The translations under genes were made by a program, and so were the position numbers. DNA of 64,000 bases from positions 624,883-688,882 of the forward strand of contig NZ_KZ672952.1 of assembly GCF_002954775.1 (NCBI RefSeq), in the 5' to 3' direction. Positions 7,624 through 15,287 of this stretch are shown piece after piece (the stretch's first letter is position 1; every line of letters begins with the position of its first letter). Origin of the DNA: Streptomyces geranii. GTDB lineage: Bacteria; Actinomycetota; Actinomycetes; Streptomycetales; Streptomycetaceae. The notes under the pieces were generated by a model. It searched no databases, was not told where the DNA came from, and was given only the letters and a program-made list of their open reading frames with translations.

Positions 7624-8889
7624 ATGCCACACTTCGCCAAGCCGGCGGCCGGAAGCTGGACCGAGCAGTACCCCGAGCTGGGCACGAGTCCGGTGAACTA
7701 CGAGGACTCGATCGACCCCGCGTACTACGAGGCCGAGCGGGAGGCCGTCTTCAAGCGGACCTGGCTGAACGTCGGGCGCGTGGAGCAACTGCCGAAGACC
7801 GGCAGCTACTTCACGAAGGAACTGGCGGTCGTGGACACCTCGCTGATCATCGTGCGGGGCCGGGACAAGGAGATCCGCGCCTTCCACAACCTCTGCAGGC
7901 ACCGCGGCAACAAGCTGGTGTGGAACGACTTCCCGGGCGAGGAGGTGAAGGGCACCTGCCGTCAGTTCACCTGCAAGTACCACGCCTGGCGCTACGGCCT
8001 CGACGGCGAACTGACCTTCGTCCAGCAGGAGCAGGAGTTCTTCGACCTCGACAAGTCGGACTACGGCCTCAAGTCGGTCCGCTGCGAGGTCTGGGAGGGG
8101 TTCGTCTTCGTCAACCTCGACCCGAACGCCCAGCCGCTCAAGGAGTACCTCGGCGAGTTCGCCAAGGGCCTGGAGGGCTACCCCTTCCACGAGATGACCG
8201 AGGTCTTCACCTACAAGGCCGAGATCGGCAGCAACTGGAAGCTGTTCATCGACGCGTTCGCGGAGTTCTACCACGCCCCCGTCCTGCACATGAAGCAGGC
8301 GGTGAAGGACGAGGCGGACAAGCTCTTCAACGTCGGGTACGAGGCCCTGCACTACGAGATCCACAGTCCCCACTCGATGATCTCGTCCTGGGGAGGCATG
8401 TCCCCGCCCAAGGACCTGAGCATCGTCAAGCCCATCGAACGCGTCCTGCGCAGCGGCCTGTTCGGCCCCTGGGAGGCCCCCGACATCGAGGGGCTCGACC
8501 CCCTGCCCCCGGGCCTCAACCCGGGCGGACACCGCGCCTGGGGGAACGATTCCTTCGAGTTCTTCCCCAACATGACGCTGCTGATCTGGAAGCCCGGCTG
8601 GTACCTGACCTACCACTACTGGCCGACGGCGGTGGACCGGCACATCTTCGAGGCCAACCTGTACTTCGTGCCCGCCAAGACGGCCCGCGAGCGGCTCAAG
8701 CAGGAGCTGACGGCGGTGACGTTCAAGGAGTACGCCCTCCAGGACGGCAACACCCTGGAAGCCACGCAGACGATGCTCAAGAGCCGGGTCGTGACCGAAT
8801 TCCCGCTCTGCGACCAGGAGTTGCTGCTCCGCCATCTGCACAAGACCGTCGCCGACCGCGTCAAGGAGCACACCGATGCTGCCCAGTGA
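7624..8889 (+). CDS. Rieske non-haem iron oxygenase, alpha subunit
   Basis: A 421-residue ring-hydroxylating-type oxygenase large subunit that would add oxygen to an organic substrate using a Rieske [2Fe-2S] centre and a mononuclear iron. Cluster ligands are Cys91-x-His93 (CRHRG) and Cys117-x2-His120 (CKYHAW); the iron site has EFYHAPVLH, giving His217 and His222. The N-terminal Rieske and C-terminal catalytic domains are complete. I prefer ATG 7624 over the GTG two codons earlier because AGAAGGGAG lies at the right distance. No beta subunit or reductase gene follows; instead an overlapping 106-residue gene does. The substrate is unknown; polar terpenoid, steroid or quaternary-amine type substrates are all handled by this superfamily. 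Confidence 0.93.
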   Translation: MPHFAKPAAGSWTEQYPELGTSPVNYEDSIDPAYYEAEREAVFKRTWLNVGRVEQLPKTGSYFTKELAVVDTSLIIVRGRDKEIRAFHNLCRHRGNKLVWNDFPGEEVKGTCRQFTCKYHAWRYGLDGELTFVQQEQEFFDLDKSDYGLKSVRCEVWEGFVFVNLDPNAQPLKEYLGEFAKGLEGYPFHEMTEVFTYKAEIGSNWKLFIDAFAEFYHAPVLHMKQAVKDEADKLFNVGYEALHYEIHSPHSMISSWGGMSPPKDLSIVKPIERVLRSGLFGPWEAPDIEGLDPLPPGLNPGGHRAWGNDSFEFFPNMTLLIWKPGWYLTYHYWPTAVDRHIFEANLYFVPAKTARERLKQELTAVTFKEYALQDGNTLEATQTMLKSRVVTEFPLCDQELLLRHLHKTVADRVKEHTDAAQ

Positions 8890-9196
8890 GTTCGCGGTTC
8901 TCGAACCGTTCACGGCCTGGGTCCTGGAGACCGAACGGGAGCGCTACAGCAAGCGGTTGGCCAGCTCGATGGAGGAGATGCAGGCCTTCTACGACGTGGC
9001 GTTCCCGCTCCTGGAGCAGGCCTCCGACCACCTCGACAAGTTCCCTCTCGACGAACTCCCGGAGCCGGAGCGCAACTTGCTCCTGCTGATGTTCTCGCTG
9101 GTGAACGTGTCGTTCCCGGTCGAGGTGTGGAAGCAGGCGCGGGTGCCGGACAGCGGGGCGGCCTACATGGACCTCGTCGTCGAGCCCAAGGTCTGA
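8876..9196 (+). CDS. Unknown 106-residue protein coupled to Rieske oxygenase
   Basis: I do not recognise this protein. It begins at ATG 8876, inside the last 14 bases of the Rieske gene, and ends 6 bases before the amidohydrolase start, so it is translationally coupled and not an accidental frame. The sequence is acidic and predicted mostly helical (ETERERYSKRLASSMEEMQAFY), without Cys or His clusters, signal peptide or membrane segment. A small subunit, assembly factor or substrate-channel partner of the oxygenase is the simplest reading, but it does not resemble the SnoaL-like beta subunits of classical dioxygenases. Confidence 0.8.
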   Translation: MLPSEFAVLEPFTAWVLETERERYSKRLASSMEEMQAFYDVAFPLLEQASDHLDKFPLDELPEPERNLLLLMFSLVNVSFPVEVWKQARVPDSGAAYMDLVVEPKV

Positions 9197-9202
9197 CCGG
9201 TC

Positions 9203-10414
9203 GTGGTCACGCTCAGGGCGGCACGTGTACTGCACGTCGAGACCGGGGAGTTCGAGGAACCCGGACTCGTCCACATCGACGGCGACCGGATCGGACCGGC
9301 GGGCGCCGGGGGTGACGTACTCGATCTGGGAGACGTCACCCTGCTGCCCGGCCTGATGGACATGGAGGTCAACCTCCTGATGGGCGGCCGGGGCGAGACC
9401 CCGGTGCTGTCCATGGTCCAGGACGATCCACCGCTGCGGATGCTGCGGGCCGTGGGCAACGCCCGGCGCACCCTGCGGTCGGGCTTCACCACGGTCAGGA
9501 ACCTCGGGCTGTTCGTGAAGACCGGCGGCTACCTGCTGGACGTCGCCCTCGCGAAGGCCGTGGACGCCGGCTGGATCGAGGGGCCCCGGATCATCCCGGC
9601 CGGGCACGCCATCACCCCGACCGGCGGTCATCTGGACCCGAGCGTGTTCGGCGCGCTGGCCCCCGGCATCATGCCGCTCTCCCTGGAGGAGGGCGTCGCC
9701 AACGGGGTCGACGAGGTGCGCAAGGCCGTGCGGTACCAGATCAAGCACGGGGCTCGGCTCATCAAGGTCTGCGCGTCCGGGGGTGTCATGTCCCATACGG
9801 GCACGCCCGGCGCGCAGCACTACTCCGACGCGGAGTTGCGGGCCATCGTCGACGAGGCGCACCGGCGCGGGCTCAAGGTGGCCGCGCACACGCACGGCGC
9901 CGACGCGGTCCGCTCGGCGGTCGAGGCGGGCATCGACTGCATCGAGCACGGCTTCCTGCTGGACGACGACACCATCGCGCTGATGGCGGAACGCGGCACC
10001 TTCCTCGTCCCGACGACCGCGCTGATCGACGGCATGGACGTGTCCCGGGCGGCGCCCGAGCTGCGCGCCAAGGCCGCCGAGGTCTTCCCGCACGCCCGGT
10101 CGGTCGTCGCGAGGGCGGCGAAGGCGGGCGTCCGGATGGCGGTGGGCACGGACGCGCCGGCGATCCCGCACGGGAAGGGCGCCCAGGAGATGGTCGCGCT
10201 TGTCGAGCGGGGCATGGAGCCGCTGGAGGTGCTGCGGGCGGCAACGGTCAACGCGGCCGAGCTGATCGACGCGGACGATCGGGGGCGGATCGCGGAGGGC
10301 CTCCTGGCCGACCTGATCGCCGTACCAGGCAACCCGCTTGAGGACATGTCGGTACTGGCCGACGTGCGGTTCGTGATGAAGGGGGGCAAGGTCTACCGCG
10401 ACGAGCGGACATGA
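9203..10414 (+). CDS. Amidohydrolase-superfamily protein with ExN in place of HxH
   Basis: A 403-residue TIM-barrel metal-dependent hydrolase of the imidazolonepropionase/prolidase-like branch. Most metal-site residues are visible: Lys188 (LIKVCASGG), His229/His231 (AAHTHGA), His249 (IEHG) and Asp317 (GTDAP). The strand-1 motif that is normally HxH reads DMEVNL, with Glu55 and Asn57. The superfamily usually cleaves amides, lactams or lactones. Start is GTG 9203, six bases after the previous stop. It closes the rightward unit and is followed by a strong terminator. The altered strand 1 may mean a mononuclear centre or a different chemistry; whether this is shared by close relatives I cannot tell. 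Confidence 0.88.
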   Translation: MVTLRAARVLHVETGEFEEPGLVHIDGDRIGPAGAGGDVLDLGDVTLLPGLMDMEVNLLMGGRGETPVLSMVQDDPPLRMLRAVGNARRTLRSGFTTVRNLGLFVKTGGYLLDVALAKAVDAGWIEGPRIIPAGHAITPTGGHLDPSVFGALAPGIMPLSLEEGVANGVDEVRKAVRYQIKHGARLIKVCASGGVMSHTGTPGAQHYSDAELRAIVDEAHRRGLKVAAHTHGADAVRSAVEAGIDCIEHGFLLDDDTIALMAERGTFLVPTTALIDGMDVSRAAPELRAKAAEVFPHARSVVARAAKAGVRMAVGTDAPAIPHGKGAQEMVALVERGMEPLEVLRAATVNAAELIDADDRGRIAEGLLADLIAVPGNPLEDMSVLADVRFVMKGGKVYRDERT

Positions 10415-10436
10415 CACGAGCCGCGTGAACAGGGCA

Positions 10437-10487
10437 GAACAGGGCCGCTCGGCGGGGTACGCCCACCCCCGCCGAGCGGCCCTGTTC
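10437..10487. terminator. Bidirectional terminator, 21-bp perfect stem
   Basis: Arms 10437-10457 and 10467-10487 are exactly complementary around a 9-base loop. The hairpin lies between the convergent ends of the amidohydrolase gene and the crotonase gene and would stop transcription from both sides. It has no long U-tract, as is usual for Streptomyces terminators. Confidence 0.9.
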
Positions 10488-10518
10488 ACGTACTAGGCCC
10501 GGCTGAACTCCCGCACGG

Positions 10519-11310
10519 CTACTGGCTCTTGATGTGCTCCTTCATGCCCTCAAGCCGGGTCAGCACCGGATACCCGCTCACGCTCAGCGCGTTGCCGTGC
10601 CCCGTCTCGTGGATGTCGAACACCGACTGGACGGCCGCGTAGAAGCCCTGCACATCGAGGCTCTGGTTGACCGCCCGCTTGGCCTGCCGGAGCCCGAAGG
10701 GCGGCATCTGGGCGATGCGGTCGGCCAGGTCCATGGTGGCCGCGTCGAGTTCGTCGAGCGGGACGACCTGGTTGACCATGCCGACCTTCTCCGCCTCGGC
10801 CGCCGTGACGGCTCGCCCGGTGAAGAGGATCTCCTTGGCCTTGCGGGCGCCCAACTCCCAGGTGTGGCCGTGGTATTCGACGCCCCCGATGCCCATGTGG
10901 ACGACGGGGTCGGAGAATTCGGCGTTCTCGGCGGCCACGATGAGATCGCAGGGCCAGCAGAGCATGAGCCCGCCCGCGATGCACTTGCCCTGCACGGCGG
11001 CGATCGACGGCTTCGGTATGTTCCGCCAGCGCAGGGTGTATTCGAGATAGCGGCGGCTCTCCGCGTTGTAGATCCACTCCAGGGTGATCTCCTTCGGGCC
11101 CGGCCAGCGGTCCTTGAGATCGTGCCCGGCGGAGAAGTGCCGCCCGTTGCCACGCAGCACGATCACGCGTACGTCCTCGTCGGCCGCCGCCCGGCTCCAG
11201 GCGTCGTCGAGATCGTCGAGGAGCGACATGGTCTGGGCGTTGGCGACCTCGGGCCGGTTGAGCGTGATGACCGCGACCCGGTCCTTGACCTCGTACAGAA
11301 TCTGGTCCAT
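10519..11310 (-). CDS. Crotonase-superfamily protein lacking both hydratase glutamates
   Basis: A 263-residue enoyl-CoA hydratase/isomerase-fold protein. The CoA-binding and oxyanion elements are clear (HFSAGHDLKD, then GKCIAGGLMLCWPCD). The two catalytic Glu of true enoyl-CoA hydratases are not: the first position is Met in GGLML and the second is Val in SDPVVHMG. The enzyme may be an isomerase, hydrolase or C-C lyase. The start at ATG 11310 follows AGAGGGAG; an ATG eight codons earlier lacks a ribosome site. It is the last gene of the 16561->10519 unit, 36 bases after an acyl-CoA dehydrogenase gene. Confidence 0.9.
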   Translation of the reverse strand: MDQILYEVKDRVAVITLNRPEVANAQTMSLLDDLDDAWSRAAADEDVRVIVLRGNGRHFSAGHDLKDRWPGPKEITLEWIYNAESRRYLEYTLRWRNIPKPSIAAVQGKCIAGGLMLCWPCDLIVAAENAEFSDPVVHMGIGGVEYHGHTWELGARKAKEILFTGRAVTAAEAEKVGMVNQVVPLDELDAATMDLADRIAQMPPFGLRQAKRAVNQSLDVQGFYAAVQSVFDIHETGHGNALSVSGYPVLTRLEGMKEHIKSQ

Positions 11311-11346
11311 CCGCGTGCTCCCTCTGTCGGTCATCGGTCCCGGCGG

Positions 11347-12495
11347 CTATCTGGGCAGGCCGAGGATGCGCTCGGCGATGATGTTGCGCTGGATCTCGGA
11401 GGTGCCGCCGGCGATGGTCCCGCCGAAGCTGCGCGCGTACCGCTCGAACCAACTGGACGAGAACACCTCCATGTTCATGTGGAAGTGCGCGGCGGTCGAG
11501 GCGGGGTGGAGCAGGGACTCGGTACCGTGCGCCTCCAGCGCGCGCAGGGTGGCGTTCTGCACGGCCTCCGAGCCGAACAGCTTGAGCACGGACACCTCGG
11601 CCGGGTTCCGGTCGGCGCCGAGCTGCCGGTAACCCAGCAACTTCAGCGCCTGGAAGTCCATGAGCAGCGTGGCGTACCACTCCTCGTCACAGGCCGCGTC
11701 CCGGATCAGGTCCTCAAGTCGCTCGGCGTAGCTCAGCCAGAGCAGGGTCCGCTCGTGCCCGAGCGAGCCGTTGGCAACCTTCCAGCCCTCGTTGAGCGGG
11801 CCGATCAGGTTCTCCTTGGGCACCCGGACGTCAGTGAAGAACACCTCGTTGAAGTCGAAGTCGTCGGGGTGGGCGATGGACCCGAAGGGCCGCCTGACCA
11901 CGCCCTCGGTGTCGGTGGGGATCAGCAGAACGCTGATGCCCTTGTGCTTGGGCGCGGTCGGATCGGTGCGTACGAAGGTGAGCAGTACGTCCGCGTCATG
12001 CGCCCCCGATGTCCACACCTTCTGCCCGTTGACGACGAAGTGGTCGCCCTCCAGGGCAGCCCGTGTACGCAGCCCGGCGAGGTCGGACCCTGCGCCCGGC
12101 TCGCTCATGCCGAGGGCGGCCGTGATGTCCGCACGCAGGATGGGCGCGGCCCACCGCTGCTTCTGCTCCTCGGTACCGAAGCTGAGGATCGAGGCGGCGA
12201 TGATGCCGACGCCCTGCGGGTTGAAGCTGTGGTAGATCCGGCGCCGGGACAACTCCTCGGCGTGGGCGAGCAGTTGAGGCAGGGAGGCGTTCCGTCCGCC
12301 GTACTCGGGCGGATTGCCGGGCACCAGCCAGCCCGCGTCGAACAGCTTGCGCTGCCACTCGCGCGCCCAAGGAGGCACATCCGCGCTGGACTTGGCTCGA
12401 GGCACGGCCTCCTCGGCGGTGGGCAGATTGGCGTCGAGGAAGGCGGCGAACTCGGCCCGGAACTCCTCGATCTCGGGATCGGCGGCGAGTCTCAT
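11347..12495 (-). CDS. Acyl-CoA dehydrogenase, large partner of a pair
   Basis: A 382-residue FAD-dependent acyl-CoA dehydrogenase. The fold landmarks are SEPGAGSDLAGL and the C-terminal GTSEIQRNIIAERILGL. The Glu that precedes GTS in medium-chain enzymes is replaced by Gly (AGGTSE), so the catalytic base must come from elsewhere. It overlaps the preceding, shorter dehydrogenase gene by 4 bases (ATGA), which is the arrangement of the heteromeric FadE pairs of actinobacterial steroid catabolism, in which an active and a degenerate chain make an alpha2beta2 enzyme. It likely desaturates a bulky acyl-CoA. Confidence 0.92.
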   Translation of the reverse strand: MRLAADPEIEEFRAEFAAFLDANLPTAEEAVPRAKSSADVPPWAREWQRKLFDAGWLVPGNPPEYGGRNASLPQLLAHAEELSRRRIYHSFNPQGVGIIAASILSFGTEEQKQRWAAPILRADITAALGMSEPGAGSDLAGLRTRAALEGDHFVVNGQKVWTSGAHDADVLLTFVRTDPTAPKHKGISVLLIPTDTEGVVRRPFGSIAHPDDFDFNEVFFTDVRVPKENLIGPLNEGWKVANGSLGHERTLLWLSYAERLEDLIRDAACDEEWYATLLMDFQALKLLGYRQLGADRNPAEVSVLKLFGSEAVQNATLRALEAHGTESLLHPASTAAHFHMNMEVFSSSWFERYARSFGGTIAGGTSEIQRNIIAERILGLPR

Positions 12496-13343
12496 ACCAG
12501 CAGCGCCTTCCTGTGCACGGCCGCCGTGCCAAGGAGCAGGTCACCGGCCTTGGCCCGTTTGAGGTGGATCTGGAGTTCGTTCTCCCAGGTGTAGCCCATC
12601 GCGCCGAAGAGCTGGAACCCGCTCTGGAAGCACAGGCGTTGGCACTCCCCCGCCGCCGCCTTGGCCATCGCGGCGGCCCGCGCCCGCTCCGGGGCGTCCT
12701 CGGCGATGGTGAGGGCGGAGTAGAGGGCGAGCGCACGGGCCCGTTCGATCGCGACGTACATGTCGGCGGCCTTGTGCTTGACCGCCTGGAAGGACCCGAT
12801 GGCCACCCCGAACTGCTGCCGCTGCTTCACATGCGCGACGACCAGATCGAGGATGCGCCGACAGCTGCCGACGGTCGAGATGGCCAGCCCCATCAACGCC
12901 AACTCCGGCACACCGGCGACGAGTTCACTCTGCTCGACCCGAGCCACGTGGATAGTTGGATCGAAGACGGCGACCCGCTCGGCACGCACCTCGGCGCCCT
13001 CCCGTACGACCACACCGTCCGCCGTGAGAAGGGCGATCTCGTCCGCCCGGTCCGCATCGAGGACGAACTCCCCGACGCCGTCGAAGACGGCCGTCCCCGA
13101 GCCGTTCGGGAGCCGTCCGGCCAGCGGAGCGAACCAGGTGGCCGTGGCGAGGAAGGGCGTCGGATCGGCGGCGTACCCCAACTCCTCCAGGATGATCGCC
13201 AGTTCGACCGGAGGGGCCTCCAGCCACCCCAACTCCAGATAGGTGGACCAGAGTTGTTCCTCGGGCAGGGCGCGCGACTTGGCCACCGTCTCGCGGACCA
13301 GGCGTTGCAGCATCCGCTGGTCCTCGTCGAATTCAAACTCCAC
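12492..13343 (-). CDS. Acyl-CoA dehydrogenase, short partner of a pair
   Basis: A 283-residue, shortened acyl-CoA dehydrogenase-like protein. The C-terminal helical domain is clear (QQFGVAIGSFQAVKHKAADMY and GAMGYTWENELQIHLKRA), while the middle beta domain is reduced and variable. The TWE motif is usual for the smaller chain of heteromeric FadE pairs. I start it at GTG 13343 because a GGAGG site lies 6 bases upstream within the end of the oxidoreductase gene; a longer reading would run far into that gene. It overlaps the 382-residue partner gene by 4 bases. The two chains probably form one enzyme with one functional active site per dimer. Confidence 0.9.
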   Translation of the reverse strand: MEFEFDEDQRMLQRLVRETVAKSRALPEEQLWSTYLELGWLEAPPVELAIILEELGYAADPTPFLATATWFAPLAGRLPNGSGTAVFDGVGEFVLDADRADEIALLTADGVVVREGAEVRAERVAVFDPTIHVARVEQSELVAGVPELALMGLAISTVGSCRRILDLVVAHVKQRQQFGVAIGSFQAVKHKAADMYVAIERARALALYSALTIAEDAPERARAAAMAKAAAGECQRLCFQSGFQLFGAMGYTWENELQIHLKRAKAGDLLLGTAAVHRKALLV

Positions 13344-14274
13344 GCGCGACCTCCAGAAGAACCTTGCCGATGGCACCCCGGCCGAGCCGCAGCGCGGCTG
13401 TGACCTCGTCGAGCGGATAAACGGCATGGATACGAGGGCTGATGACCCCCTCGGCGAACAGTCGGTGCAGTTCGGTGCGGGCGGCGACCAGCGCCTCCCG
13501 GTCGTGCCGGGCCCAGCCGCCGAAGTCGAAGCCGTGGATCGTGACGCCCTTGAGCATCGCCAGGTTCAGCGGGATGCTCGGGATCTCCCCGCTCGCGAAC
13601 CCGACGTTCACGAACCGGCCGCCCCAGCGCATCCCGCGCAGCGCCTGCTCGGAGTGCGGCCCGCCGACCGGGTCGACGACGACATCGGCACCGCCCGCCT
13701 CCTGCAAGGCCCGTTTCAGGCCGTCGTACGGCAGGACGGTCTGAGCGCCGACCTTCGCGCAGGCGGCACGCTTCTCCTCGCTCGACGCGACCGCGATCAC
13801 CTCCGCGCCCAGTAGCAGAGCGAGTTCGACGGCGGCGAGGCCGACCCCACCTGCGGCCCCGAGCACCGCCACCCGCTCGCCCTCCTGCACATCGGCCACC
13901 AGGCGCAGGGCGTTGAAGGCGGTGGCGTGCGAGACGCCGAAGGCCGCCGCGCGTTCCATGGGCACGGCGTCGGGGATGTGGTGGACGCTGGTGGCGGGGA
14001 CGGCGACGCGTTCGGCGAAGGCGCCGACGAAGGTGGAGCCGAAGACCCGGTCGCCGGTGCGGAAGCCGTGTCCGTCCCGGGCGACCACGCCCGCGAACTC
14101 GCTCCCCGGGGTGAAGGGCACCTCGGCCTTCACCTGGTAGGCGCCCTCGATCACCAGCACGTCGGCGAAGTTCACCGCCGCGTACGCCACATCCACCAGC
14201 ACTTCGCCCTGCGGCTCGGGGATCTCCTCCACGACCACCGGGCCGCCGAGGGTGTGACAGCGGGCGGCTCTCAT
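13333..14274 (-). CDS. Zinc-free quinone oxidoreductase-type MDR protein
   Basis: A 313-residue medium-chain dehydrogenase/reductase of the NADPH:quinone-reductase branch. The N-terminal GroES-like domain carries AYAAVNFADVLVIEGAY and PGSEFAGVV; the nucleotide fold has GAAGGVGLAAVELALL. Zinc-ligand Cys and His residues are absent. It probably reduces an enone or an enoyl-CoA with NADPH. ATG at 14272-14274 overlaps the stop of the upstream kinase gene (ATGA) and its end overlaps the next gene by 11 bases, so it is fully embedded in the operon. Confidence 0.92.
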   Translation of the reverse strand: MRAARCHTLGGPVVVEEIPEPQGEVLVDVAYAAVNFADVLVIEGAYQVKAEVPFTPGSEFAGVVARDGHGFRTGDRVFGSTFVGAFAERVAVPATSVHHIPDAVPMERAAAFGVSHATAFNALRLVADVQEGERVAVLGAAGGVGLAAVELALLLGAEVIAVASSEEKRAACAKVGAQTVLPYDGLKRALQEAGGADVVVDPVGGPHSEQALRGMRWGGRFVNVGFASGEIPSIPLNLAMLKGVTIHGFDFGGWARHDREALVAARTELHRLFAEGVISPRIHAVYPLDEVTAALRLGRGAIGKVLLEVARGV

Positions 14275-15287
14275 AGCCGGGTCGTCGCGGCCAGTTCGGC
14301 GGCCTGGGCGGCCATCGTCAGGACCGTGTCGCCGTAGAAGGCCATCTTCGGGTTGCCGCCCTCGCCCTTGACGTGTCGGGCGTAGCCCCCTTCGAGGACG
14401 ATGGCCATCTTGAAGCGGGCCAGCACAACGTAGTAGTCGATCTCGCTGACGTCCCGGCCGCTGACCTTGGCGTAGTGCTCCAGGAGGTCGGCGCGGTCAG
14501 GCATGCCCTCGTAGCTGACGTACCCCTTCTGGGTGCGGTCCTCGTCGGCGTTCGGCCAGCCCATGATCACCCAGGCGAGGTCGAGGAGCGGGTCGCCGAC
14601 GGTGGCCATCTCGAAGTCGACGAGGGCGGCGAGGCGCGCGGGTGCGCCGTGCTGGAACATGACGTTGGCGAACTGGTAGTCGCCGTGGATGATGCCCGGG
14701 GTCCAGTGGCTGGGCCGGTGGGCGCGCAGCCACTCGGCGGCCGTGTCGAGTCCGGGTATCTCGCGGAACTTGAACTTGGCCAAGTGGGCCTGCCAGCGGT
14801 CCACTTGGCGGTCGTGGAAGCCGTCGGGACGCCCGAAGCCCTCCAACCCCTGTGCCCGCCAGTCGACATTGCCCAGCCGGGCGATGCCCTCCACCAACTC
14901 GTAGGCCAGGCCCGGGCGTAGGGAGAGGTCGCTCTTGAAGGGTTCGGGCCAGCCGCCCTCGACGTTCATCGGCGACCAGCCGTCGACATGGCCCATGAGG
15001 TAGAAGCAGGATCCGATGACGTCGGTGTCCTCGCACACCGCGACTGCCTCCGGGTGTGGGACGTCCGTCCCGTTCAGGGCGTTCAGCACGCGGAACTCGC
15101 GCAGCATGGTCTCGTTGCGGCCCGGCGGGACCTTCTCCGGTGGCTTGCGCAGGACCAACTGGCGGTCGCCGCGCCGGACTTCGTAGATGTCGTTGGAGGT
15201 GCCCCCGGAGATGAGGGAGATCTCGACGGGTTCGCCGGGGGCGATGTCCTGGCCGTCCAGCCAGCGGGCGAGCGACTCGGTGTTCAC
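14271..15287 (-). CDS. APH-type kinase (ACAD10/11 N-terminal, LvaA-like)
   Basis: A 338-residue aminoglycoside-phosphotransferase-fold kinase. The catalytic loop IIHGDYQFANVM (HGDxxxxN) and the metal motif LVDFEMATVGDPLLDLAW are intact. Translation starts at GTG 15285-15287, overlapping the stop of the adjacent acyl-CoA dehydrogenase by GTGA. In mammalian ACAD10/ACAD11 this kinase domain is fused to such a dehydrogenase, and in Pseudomonas levulinate catabolism LvaA phosphorylates the 4-hydroxyl of 4-hydroxyvaleryl-CoA. The neighbouring dehydrogenase suggests the same two-step handling of a 4-hydroxyacyl-CoA here. Antibiotic resistance is an unlikely role. The function is inferred from context. 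Confidence 0.9.
   Translation of the reverse strand: MNTESLARWLDGQDIAPGEPVEISLISGGTSNDIYEVRRGDRQLVLRKPPEKVPPGRNETMLREFRVLNALNGTDVPHPEAVAVCEDTDVIGSCFYLMGHVDGWSPMNVEGGWPEPFKSDLSLRPGLAYELVEGIARLGNVDWRAQGLEGFGRPDGFHDRQVDRWQAHLAKFKFREIPGLDTAAEWLRAHRPSHWTPGIIHGDYQFANVMFQHGAPARLAALVDFEMATVGDPLLDLAWVIMGWPNADEDRTQKGYVSYEGMPDRADLLEHYAKVSGRDVSEIDYYVVLARFKMAIVLEGGYARHVKGEGGNPKMAFYGDTVLTMAAQAAELAATTRL

Noticed and set aside
14271-15287. Aminoglycoside resistance gene
   Set aside because: The kinase is locked in an operon with an ACAD10/11-type dehydrogenase; catabolic kinase is the better reading.
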